Of a DNA stretch of 64,000 bases, positions 57,963 to 64,000 are shown piece by piece. The position numbers and the translations under genes were made by a program. Location: NCBI RefSeq assembly GCF_030268885.1, contig NZ_BSSA01000013.1:1-64000 (forward strand). Reading direction: 5' to 3'. Within the stretch, counting starts at the first letter, position 1. Every line of letters begins with the position of its first letter. Below the pieces are notes generated by a model. It worked only from the letters and a program-made list of their open reading frames with translations. It made no database searches and was not told the DNA's origin. This DNA is from Kitasatospora phosalacinea (GTDB lineage: Bacteria; Actinomycetota; Actinomycetes; Streptomycetales; Streptomycetaceae).

Positions 57963-58070
57963 GGGCTCCGTCGGACCCCGGCCGTGGCTCCGCCGGACTC
58001 CGGCCGTGGCTCCGCCGGACCCCGGCCGTGGCTCCGCCGGACCCCGGCCGTGGCTCCGCCGGGCCCCGGC
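57963..58070. repeat. 22-bp tandem repeat array (about 4.5 copies)
   Basis: Units begin GCCGTGGCTCCGCCGG at 57981, 58003, 58025 and 58047, period exactly 22 bp, with near identity; a degenerate partial copy precedes them (57963-57980). The array fills the gap between convergent Mo-subunit and metallopeptidase genes and ends 20 bp before the latter's stop. Each unit can fold (CCGG...CCGG), so it may also act as terminator. Confidence 0.9.
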
Positions 58071-58089
58071 TCCCGGCCGGGCTGCCGGC

Positions 58090-59727
58090 TCAGCGCCTGG
58101 CGGGCACGGCCGAGCGGACGTGCGCCGCCCAGGCCGCCTGGAACTGCGCCAGGGGCTGGCCGGTCGCCGCGGTGACCTGCTGCTCGTACTCCTTGGGCTG
58201 CCCGTACTGCGCGGCCACGAACGCGAACACCTTGGCGTCGCCGTACTTCGACGCCATGAACCGCAGCGCGTCGCCGGACAGCGTGTAGTTCGCCGTCCGG
58301 CGGTCGGCGTCGCTGGCGTAGAACTCGTCACCGTTGCCCGGCAGTTGGCCGTCGAAGGGGACGTCCTTCAGGTACGCGTTCAGCTCGTCGCGGGCCAGCG
58401 AGTCCTTGCCGCGCAGCGCCATGTACTCCGCGAAGCCCTCGGAGACCCAGTCGCGCGGGCCGCCCGACCCGTCGAAGCCGCCCGAGGTGGTGAGCAGCGG
58501 GGCGACGATCGCGTGCGCCATCTCGTGCCGGCCGATGTCCGTCACGCCGCCCTGCCACTGGTCGCTGGTGAAGCGGCTGCCGGTGGTGTCCATCACGATC
58601 CGGCTGCCGCCGATCAGCAGTTCGCCGTCGCCCGCCTTCGGCCCCTGCGCGGCCTGCATCGGCATGTTGACGCCCGCCTCCAGGCTGTCGTTCGGCTTCC
58701 CGTCGCCCCGGTACAGCTTGTTGTAGACGTCCCGGTTCTTCTCCAGCACCACGAAGAACCCGCTCGCCCCCTTCCGGTCACCGGTCGGCGCCGGACCGTA
58801 CTTCTGCCAGGCCGCCAGGTCGTCCGCCGCCGCCCGCGCCAGGACGTCCACGTCCCGGTTCAGCTCGGCCGCCTGCCCCTTGTCCGACATCACCACCAGG
58901 TGGTCGCGGACCTGCACCGCCAACTCGTCGTACGCGTCCCACGGGGCCGGGTAGTAGCCGAAACCGGCGTCCTTGCCCCGGTCGTCCTTCACCCCGCCGA
59001 CCTCGGTGACCACCTCGTCCACCCCCGGCGGCGGGCCCGCCATCGGGTCCGGGCTCGGCCCCGACGCGGCGGACAGCACCTTCCACCCGTACTGCTCGGT
59101 GATCGGGAAGTTGTCCACCCCCTTCACCTGGTGCACGAAGTCCACCGTCAACTGGCCGTCCATCGTCAGGCCCGGCTCCCAACGCGCCGTCTCCCACGGG
59201 ATCTTGACCAGGTTGCGGAACACCAGCCGCTGCTTCTCCTTCGTCGCCCCCGCCGCGAACGGCTTGACGAACGCCTCCTCGTCCTTCGCCGCCAACGCCG
59301 CCGTCAGCCCCGCCGTCACCTTCTCCCACGCCCCGCCACCCCCCGACGACGACAACGGCTGGCGCACCGGCGCCCGTTGCCGCGCCACGTGCAGCAGCAC
59401 CGCCCCGCCCGCCACCACCCCCAGCAGCACCACCAGCACCACGCCCGCACACGCCAACTTCCGCCCCGCCCCGCCCCGCCGCACCGGCTGCGGTGCCCCG
59501 TACGGCGGGAACGGCTGCTGCTGCGGGAAGTGCGGCGGAAACTGCTGCGGGTACTGCTGCGGGAGCCCCGGCCCGGACGGACCCTGCGGGTACGGCGGCT
59601 GCGGGTACGGCTGCTGCTGCGGGTGCGGCGCCTGCGGATACGGCGGCTGCTGCTGGTACGGCGGCTGCTGGTAGGGCGGCACCGGCTGCCCCGCACCGGA
59701 CACGCCGGACTGCGGCGGGTACGTCAC
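58090..59727 (-). CDS. membrane-anchored zinc metallopeptidase
   Basis: A 545-residue type II membrane protein. A cytosolic head of about 100 residues is built of Pro/Gln/Tyr repeats (PYQQPPYQQQPPYPQ). One membrane segment follows (LACAGVVLVVLLGVVAGGAVLL). The outer part has H401-E402-x2-H405 in GRHEMAHAIVAPL, with WVSEGFAEYMAL about 30 residues on giving the third zinc ligand Glu. This matches the gluzincin/MA-clan pattern. GTG 59727 is chosen for GGGGG 5 nt upstream; ATG 59760 is possible. It is divergent from the mycosin gene. Confidence 0.85.
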   Translation of the reverse strand: MTYPPQSGVSGAGQPVPPYQQPPYQQQPPYPQAPHPQQQPYPQPPYPQGPSGPGLPQQYPQQFPPHFPQQQPFPPYGAPQPVRRGGAGRKLACAGVVLVVLLGVVAGGAVLLHVARQRAPVRQPLSSSGGGGAWEKVTAGLTAALAAKDEEAFVKPFAAGATKEKQRLVFRNLVKIPWETARWEPGLTMDGQLTVDFVHQVKGVDNFPITEQYGWKVLSAASGPSPDPMAGPPPGVDEVVTEVGGVKDDRGKDAGFGYYPAPWDAYDELAVQVRDHLVVMSDKGQAAELNRDVDVLARAAADDLAAWQKYGPAPTGDRKGASGFFVVLEKNRDVYNKLYRGDGKPNDSLEAGVNMPMQAAQGPKAGDGELLIGGSRIVMDTTGSRFTSDQWQGGVTDIGRHEMAHAIVAPLLTTSGGFDGSGGPRDWVSEGFAEYMALRGKDSLARDELNAYLKDVPFDGQLPGNGDEFYASDADRRTANYTLSGDALRFMASKYGDAKVFAFVAAQYGQPKEYEQQVTAATGQPLAQFQAAWAAHVRSAVPARR

Positions 59728-60049
59728 AAGATCCCCCTGGATGAACGACGCGCCATTCATAGCACAGCCCCCCACCACCCCCACCGGCCCTTTTCCCCGC
59801 CACCGGGCCGGCCGGAGCAGTCGTACGGACCGCCGCCGGCGGCACCGCCGGACCCTCCGCACCAGCGGACGCCGCATCAGCAGCCTTACCGGGGCGGCAG
59901 TTGGCAGGAGGTCATGATCAGGTGAAATGTGGTGCGCCTGTCACGACGGCCCGGTGCCGGGGCGAGGGGCGGACGATACGATCGGACCGTCCCACGTTCC
60001 GGGGGCGCTGCGAGAACGAACGGGCTGTCGATCGACTGACGGGGTACTG
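59728..60049. promoter_or_regulatory. 322-bp divergent region metallopeptidase / mycosin
   Basis: No gene is supported. On the minus strand TATGAAT-type bases (59755-59761) lie at the alternative ATG of the metallopeptidase. On the plus strand GATACGATCGG at 59978-59988 contains TACGAT, a possible -10 about 65 bp before the mycosin start. No clear operator was seen. Confidence 0.35.
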
Positions 60050-61438
60050 ATGACGCTGACCAAAGCCGTGCGCCTGCTCGGCGCGACGACACTGACCGGG
60101 GCCCTGCTGCTCAGCGCCGCACCGACGGCGTCGGCGGACCAGGTGCGGGACGCGCAGTGGACGAACGCGTACTTCGACCTGGACAAGGTGTGGTCGGTCA
60201 GCAAGGGCGACGGCGTGATCGTCGCGGTGATCGACACCGGCGTGGACGCCTCGCACCCGGACCTCACGGGGTCGGTGCTGCCGGGCTACGACCCGAGCGG
60301 AGCCGGGCAGGACAAGCGGCCGTCGGATCCCCACGGCACGAACATGGCGGGCCTCATCGTCGGGCACGGACACGGGGACGGGGTGGGCGTGGTCGGCCTC
60401 GCACCCGGTGCGAAGGTCCTTCCGCTCTACCGGGAGACCGCGGCCGGTGGTGACGCGATCCCGGAGGACATCAAGTGGGCGGTCGACCACGGGGCCAAGG
60501 TCATCAACCTCTCGCAGGCCGGCGTCGGCGAGCCGAAGGGGGACTCGGCGCTGACCGAGGCGGTCGCCTACGCCGCCCGGCACGACGTGCTGATCGTGGC
60601 GGGTACCGGGAACGACGGCCGGGGCAAGGTCGCCAGCCCGGCGAACGAACCCGGTGTGCTCGCGGTGGGAGCGACCGACAAGGCGGACGTGATCTGGCCG
60701 AAGTCCAACTACGGCTCGCAGACGATGCTGGCGGCTCCCGGAGTGGGCGTGGTCACTCCCGGTTCCTGCGGGGGGAACCAGTACTGCATCGGCGACGGGA
60801 CGTCGAACTCCACGGCCTTCGTCTCCGCCGCGGCGGCACTGGTCCGGGCCAAGTTCCCGGAACTGACCGCAGGTCAGGTGGCTGACCGGTTGGTCAAGTC
60901 GGCGAAGGTTCCGACCGCGCTGAAGGGCGGGAAACTGCCCGACCCGCACTACGGCTACGGAATCCTGTCGCCGTACGACGCGCTGACGAAGGACATCCCG
61001 GCAGGTTCTGCGCAAGGTCCCCTCGCGGGGACTTCCGGCAGTGGAGCCACCGCTGCGCCGAGCGGCGCGGCGACCGTCGGCGCAGATCCCAAGCAGCCCG
61101 ACGCGCTGCCGCAGGCCAGGAGTTCCTCCGACTCCGGCCTCGGTGTCGGAGTGCTCGCCGCCATCGGCGCGGGTGCCGTTCTGGTGGTCGTCCTCATCGT
61201 GGTCGTGGTGGTGCGGAGCCGTCGGCGCCCCGCCCCGGTGCCGCCCCAGGGGCAGCCGCCGTACGGTACCCAGCCCGGTTGGCCGCAGCCGCAGCCTCCG
61301 TACGGCGGCCAGGCGCCGCAGCAGGGGTATCCGCCGCAGCAGCCCTACGGCGGCCAGCCTCCACAGCAGGGTTACCCGCCGCAGCAGGGCCCCTACCAGA
61401 ACCCGTACGGCCAGGGCGGGAACCAACCGCAGCGTTGA
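60050..61438 (+). CDS. S8 serine protease, mycosin (MycP)-like
   Basis: A 462-residue secreted, membrane-anchored subtilase. Signal peptide about 1-29 (LLGATTLTGALLLSAAPTASA). Catalytic triad D62 (VIDTGVD), H95 (DPHGTNMAG) and S252 (GTSNSTAF). A C-terminal membrane segment (LGVGVLAAIGAGAVLVVVLIVVVVV) is followed by a cytosolic Pro/Gln/Tyr tail with repeats PYGGQAPQQGYPPQQ. This is the mycosin layout; mycosins are required by type VII secretion systems. The two WXG100-type genes directly downstream support the call. Confidence 0.92.
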   Translation: MTLTKAVRLLGATTLTGALLLSAAPTASADQVRDAQWTNAYFDLDKVWSVSKGDGVIVAVIDTGVDASHPDLTGSVLPGYDPSGAGQDKRPSDPHGTNMAGLIVGHGHGDGVGVVGLAPGAKVLPLYRETAAGGDAIPEDIKWAVDHGAKVINLSQAGVGEPKGDSALTEAVAYAARHDVLIVAGTGNDGRGKVASPANEPGVLAVGATDKADVIWPKSNYGSQTMLAAPGVGVVTPGSCGGNQYCIGDGTSNSTAFVSAAAALVRAKFPELTAGQVADRLVKSAKVPTALKGGKLPDPHYGYGILSPYDALTKDIPAGSAQGPLAGTSGSGATAAPSGAATVGADPKQPDALPQARSSSDSGLGVGVLAAIGAGAVLVVVLIVVVVVRSRRRPAPVPPQGQPPYGTQPGWPQPQPPYGGQAPQQGYPPQQPYGGQPPQQGYPPQQGPYQNPYGQGGNQPQR

Positions 61439-61564
61439 CGCCGGTATGGGTGCGGAGCCGTGTCGGCGATACCATCAGAGTCTCAACTAGCCGAATTCTG
61501 AAGCCTTTTGGCTGGTCGGACTTACGGGGAAGAACTCAAGACTCCAGGGGGAGGAGAGGGCCGC

Positions 61565-61891
61565 GTGGCCAACGGATACCGCGTCAACACGGACGAGCTG
61601 GAAGCGGTCGTGAAACGACTGCAGGTGATCCAGCAGAACATGGCCCAGACCAGCGAGCGCAGTGCGTACGGCACCGACGTCTCAGGCTCCGATTTCGGGT
61701 CGAACTTCAGTCATGCTGCCAAGGTGCACGAGGCCCACCAGAACATGCAGGCCTGGCTCACCGAGACCATCACGGGCCTGACGGAGCTGATCAACGACTT
61801 CGGGAACAAGACTCAGACGGTCAACAACGCGTACAAGGGGCTCGAGACCGAGGGCGTGGCCAACATGACGTACCAGGGAGGGGCGAGCTGA
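61565..61891 (+). CDS. WXG100-like type VII secretion candidate
   Basis: A 108-residue helical protein starting at GTG 61565 after GGAGGAGAG. Its size, helix-turn-helix pattern and position match the ESAT-6/WXG100 class, although the central turn has no W-x-G; it reads SDFGSNFSH instead, with the only Trp in QNMQAWLTE. It could be the heterodimer partner of the next protein. One nucleotide separates its stop from the next ATG. Confidence 0.8.
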   Translation: MANGYRVNTDELEAVVKRLQVIQQNMAQTSERSAYGTDVSGSDFGSNFSHAAKVHEAHQNMQAWLTETITGLTELINDFGNKTQTVNNAYKGLETEGVANMTYQGGAS

Positions 61892-61892
61892 C

Positions 61893-63407
61893 ATGGAGCG
61901 CATCCACGAGTTCGAGCAGCAGGCGCTGATCCCGCTCAAGGGCATGTTGGCGGACTCCCAGCCCGAGAAGCTCACCAGGGTCGCCGAGCACTGGGGCACC
62001 GCGAGCGAGGACCTCCAGGCCGCGGCGAGGGACCTCCAGCAGGCACTGGAGCACGCACAGAGCAACTGGGAGGGCGCGGCGGCGGACGGCTTCGCGGCGC
62101 GGGCGGCAAAGATCCAGACGATGCTCAGCAGCACGGCCGACCACGCGGCCAAGACCTCGTCGGCGATGCACCTGGCGGCGAACGCCCTGCAGGCGGCCAA
62201 GGCGCAGATGGACCGGATCTCGGTCCCCAGCCAGTTCGACAGCGGCGTCAAGTGGCTCAGCGACCTGGGCGACCGGTCGGACGCCCAGTTCAAGGCGGAC
62301 CTCGCCAGCGGCATGAACCGCTTCGACGCCGTCAACAAGAACTACGACGAGCTCTCGGCCACCGAGATCCAGCACCAGTACGCCATCGGCACGATGGAGT
62401 ACCTCGCGCCGTACTACGAAGAGGCCGCGAACCAGATGCCGCCGCCTCCCAAGGGCAGCATCGTGGACCCGCAGCCCTTCCCGCCGCCGCCGGACGACCC
62501 GGGCGGCAAGGGCACCGTTCCTCCGGTGGGGAGGCTGCCGGAGATGCTGCCGCCCAAGGAGCCGCCGCAGCAGACCACGCCGCCCAAGCAGGTGTCGCCC
62601 GGCCTGCCCGGGATTCCGGACCCGACCTCGCCCGGGCACCCGACGACGCCCGGGATCCCCCCGGTGTCGACGCTGCCCGCGCCCGGGCACCCGACGTCGC
62701 CGACGAGTCCGGGGACGTGGATCGACGGGGTCAACCTGCCGCCTTCGGTGGGGGTGCCGATCGGGCCCGGGACCGGAGGGCCCGGCGGGGTGGGGACGTT
62801 GCCGGGGGGTGGTGCCGGAGGTGGTGGCACCGGCGGCGGTGGCGGCCTCGGCGGTGGCGGGTTCCTGCCGGGGGTCGGCGGTGGCGGGTACGTGACCGGT
62901 GGTGGTGGTCTCGGTGGCGGCCGGGTGTCCGGCGGCGGGCTGGCGGGGACCACGGGGGCCGGTGGCGGCCGGACGGCCGGTTCGGGTGCTGCGGGGTCGG
63001 CGGGCCGGGGGGTTGCCGGTGGGGCCGGGGCCGCGGGAGCCGGGGCTGCGGGTGCCGCGGGTGGCCGCGGGGCCGTGGGTGCCGGCGGGATGGGCGGCAT
63101 GCACGGTGGTGCCGGTGGCGGTGCGCGGGGCGGTGCCGGGGGCAAGAGCAGCGGCAGCGGCCTGGTGCGCAAGGCCGGTGGCACGATCGGCGGGGCCAAG
63201 GCGGCCGGTGCCGGTGGACGGGCGTTCACCGAGGGCGGGTCGGGCATCGGGAAGGGACGGGCCGGGCAGGCGGGCGCGTCCGGGATGCACGGCGGCTCGG
63301 GCAGCGGCGGCAGCAAGAAGAAGAACCAGGGGCACCGTCCCGACTACCTGGTCGAGGACGAGGACACCTGGCGCGGTGGCGAGGCCAACCCCGGCGTCAT
63401 CGAGTAG
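61893..63407 (+). CDS. WXG100-domain protein with glycine-rich tail (PE/PPE-like architecture)
   Basis: A 504-residue protein. The N-terminal WXG100 helical hairpin (about 1-105) has the canonical turn W59-E-G. A second helical stretch (105-175) is followed by a Pro-rich linker (about 185-290). Then come about 180 residues of GG-rich repeats (GGGGTGGGGGLGGGGF...). A conserved-looking charged end closes the protein: RPDYLVEDEDTWRGGEANPGVIE read from near residue 481 (given in part). The layout recalls mycobacterial PE_PGRS proteins, by analogy only. It is translated together with the upstream small WXG-like protein and is likely a secretion substrate or adaptor. Confidence 0.88.
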   Translation: MERIHEFEQQALIPLKGMLADSQPEKLTRVAEHWGTASEDLQAAARDLQQALEHAQSNWEGAAADGFAARAAKIQTMLSSTADHAAKTSSAMHLAANALQAAKAQMDRISVPSQFDSGVKWLSDLGDRSDAQFKADLASGMNRFDAVNKNYDELSATEIQHQYAIGTMEYLAPYYEEAANQMPPPPKGSIVDPQPFPPPPDDPGGKGTVPPVGRLPEMLPPKEPPQQTTPPKQVSPGLPGIPDPTSPGHPTTPGIPPVSTLPAPGHPTSPTSPGTWIDGVNLPPSVGVPIGPGTGGPGGVGTLPGGGAGGGGTGGGGGLGGGGFLPGVGGGGYVTGGGGLGGGRVSGGGLAGTTGAGGGRTAGSGAAGSAGRGVAGGAGAAGAGAAGAAGGRGAVGAGGMGGMHGGAGGGARGGAGGKSSGSGLVRKAGGTIGGAKAAGAGGRAFTEGGSGIGKGRAGQAGASGMHGGSGSGGSKKKNQGHRPDYLVEDEDTWRGGEANPGVIE

Positions 63408-63543
63408 CCGGGCGTCCGGACGGGCCCGGGCGGGCGTCGACGGCGGTCCTGGGGACCGCGGTCGGCGCCCGCCGCCGTTCCCCGGCGGGGGAGGACTGCG
63501 AGAATCCCCCGGAGAATCCCCCGCGGAAAAGGAAAAGGGCAGC

Positions 63544-63592
63544 GGAATTCACCGGTCGCCCGCTCCGCGAGGAAAGGCGACCGGTGAATTCC
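63544..63592 (-). terminator. tRNA-Cys terminator with 17-bp perfect stem
   Basis: GGAATTCACCGGTCGCC (63544-63560) and GGCGACCGGTGAATTCC (63576-63592) form a perfect stem with a 15-nt loop, starting 7 bp past the tRNA 3' end on the minus strand and followed by CTGCCCTTTTCC. It may also end transcription of the plus-strand WXG gene. A 12-bp tandem duplication GAGAATCCCCCG lies beyond it at 63500-63523. Confidence 0.85.
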
Positions 63593-63598
63593 GGACGG

Positions 63599-63670
63599 AG
63601 ACCATGACGGGAATCGAACCCGCGTAAACCGTTTTGCAGACGGTTCCCTGAACCACTCGGGCACATGGTC
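63599..63670 (-). tRNA. tRNA-Cys (anticodon GCA)
   Basis: On the minus strand GACCATG...CATGGTC form the 7-bp acceptor stem. The anticodon loop CTGCAAA gives GCA (63635-63637). The T-arm is GCGGGTTCGATTCCCGT, and the discriminator is U, as in all tRNA-Cys. CCA is not encoded (the bases after U are CCG). It is transcribed after a cysteine-rich mini-gene. Confidence 0.95.
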
Positions 63671-63741
63671 GTGGAGTGGAGCGAGCCGACGGGAGTCGGC
63701 GGGCAGGCGTCAACGGGCCTGCTGCTAGGGGTGGTTGCGAC

Positions 63742-63834
63742 TCAGGCGCAACAGCTGCAACGACAGGAACGCGCGCAGTCGGGACAGGGGGCACAGGTGC
63801 GGGGCGCCGCGTGGGCCACCGTCTTCCTGTTCAT
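63742..63834 (-). CDS. 30-residue cysteine-rich peptide upstream of tRNA-Cys
   Basis: ATG 63834 (alternative ATG 63840) starts MNRKTVAHAAPRT and ends CAPCPDCARSCRCSCCA, TGA at 63742-63744. Seven of 30 residues are Cys, all in the last 17. AGGAG lies 6 nt before ATG 63834. A consensus-like promoter is about 54 bp upstream and tRNA-Cys lies 72 bp downstream on the same strand, so all probably share one transcript. Possible roles: a cysteine-sensing leader peptide, or a small metal-binding peptide. No homology search could be run. Confidence 0.6.
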   Translation of the reverse strand: MNRKTVAHAAPRTCAPCPDCARSCRCSCCA

Positions 63835-63887
63835 CGCCATCTCCTGTCGCGGGGTGCGGACTGCGCCGGATTCGTTCCGGTGAATTC

Positions 63888-63918
63888 ACTATAGCGGGCG
63901 CCGCCGGGTCCGCGTCAA
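63888..63918 (-). promoter_or_regulatory. promoter of the cysteine-rich peptide/tRNA-Cys unit
   Basis: On the minus strand TTGACG (63913-63918) and TATAGT (63888-63893) are separated by 19 bp, slightly longer than ideal. The region is AT-rich compared with its surroundings. Transcription would start near 63881, about 47 nt before ATG 63834. Confidence 0.65.
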
Positions 63919-64000
63919 TATTCGACCGTGAATTCTGTGTGTCGGCGCCGTGCTACCGTCGGAGGGGAGGCGGCCGTTCGCGGCGGCCCCGGACGAGGTG
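63919..64000 (+). other. right window edge, promoter-like region of an unseen gene
   Basis: No gene is complete here. TACCGT at 63955-63960 and GGAGGGGAGG at 63961-63970 may be a -10 and purine-rich leader of a plus-strand gene beyond the window. Too short to say more. Confidence 0.25.

Noticed and set aside
61439..61564. TTG 61508 as start of the WXG-like gene
   Set aside because: GTG 61565 has GGAGGAGAG upstream and gives the usual WXG100 length; the extra 19 residues lack helical character.
63676..63894. 72-codon plus-strand ORF over the tRNA-Cys upstream region
   Set aside because: It has no ribosome-binding site, Gly/Ala/Arg-biased composition typical of antisense frames, and is opposite to the promoter, RBS and peptide of the minus strand.
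63888..63911. Attachment-site-like GAATTCACCGG shared by the promoter region and the tRNA-Cys terminator
   Set aside because: The 11-base match is short, in opposite functional elements, and there is no integrase or mobile gene nearby; treated as coincidence.

Overview
The window is high-GC actinobacterial DNA. Gene content, G/C-ending codons, frequent GTG/TTG starts and gene order point to Streptomycetaceae (Streptomyces or Kitasatospora). The order mtrA-mtrB-lpqB-comF-hpf-response regulator-YcaQ-like-secA, then NAD-GDH, pkaA-pkaB-prfB-ftsE-ftsX-S41 protease-smpB-ssrA, narK-nnaR-helD-malic enzyme-HU-murA-yqgE, matches my recollection of the S. coelicolor core chromosome (running down from about SCO3013 to SCO2940). 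The window starts inside the 5S rRNA that ends an rRNA operon. I see no insertion sequence, prophage, CRISPR array or antibiotic gene cluster. This is core chromosome, so the novelty lies in small and regulatory elements and in unusual gene variants.

Layout. 1-0.8 kb: 5S rRNA end and an unknown gene. 0.85-6.2 kb (minus): DUF58, MoxR ATPase, DUF4350, DUF4129 and a polytopic membrane protein, a tight envelope-associated operon divergent from mtrA. 6.4-11 kb: MtrA/MtrB two-component system and lipoprotein LpqB. 11-18 kb: ComF-like transferase, ribosome hibernation factor, orphan response regulator, YcaQ-like glycosylase, SecA. 18-24 kb: Rv3235-like and DUF6912 proteins, an MFS exporter/aldo-keto reductase pair behind a repeat-containing promoter, a HAD hydrolase, and a P5C-dehydrogenase homologue that has lost its catalytic residues. 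24.4-29.3 kb: giant NAD-glutamate dehydrogenase. 29.4-35.8 kb: FHA-FtsK ATPase and two Ser/Thr kinases. 35.8-41.4 kb: RF2, a Zn-ribbon membrane protein, FtsEX, S41 protease, SmpB and tmRNA (translation quality control plus cell division).

41.5-49.3 kb: nitrate transporter NarK and regulator NnaR, an RNA-polymerase-associated HelD-type ATPase behind a hairpin-rich leader, NAD-malic enzyme and HU. 49.4-58 kb: MurA, YqgE, DUF3039, a cytoplasmic GH20 hexosaminidase and a three-subunit xanthine-dehydrogenase-type molybdoenzyme. 58-63.4 kb: a membrane zinc metallopeptidase, a mycosin-like subtilase and two WXG100-type proteins, one with a glycine-rich tail; this looks like a partial type VII secretion locus without EccB/EccD here. 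63.5-64 kb (minus): a promoter, a 30-residue peptide with seven cysteines, then tRNA-Cys and a terminator.

The most noteworthy points are the cysteine-rich mini-gene upstream of tRNA-Cys, the aldehyde-dehydrogenase-fold protein without Cys/Glu/Asn catalytic residues beside glutamate dehydrogenase, the recent duplication of the 3' end of prfB that makes a 19-codon mini-ORF, the three-hairpin leader of helD, and a set of palindromes in intergenic regions. All functional statements come from reading the sequence and from family knowledge; no searches were run.
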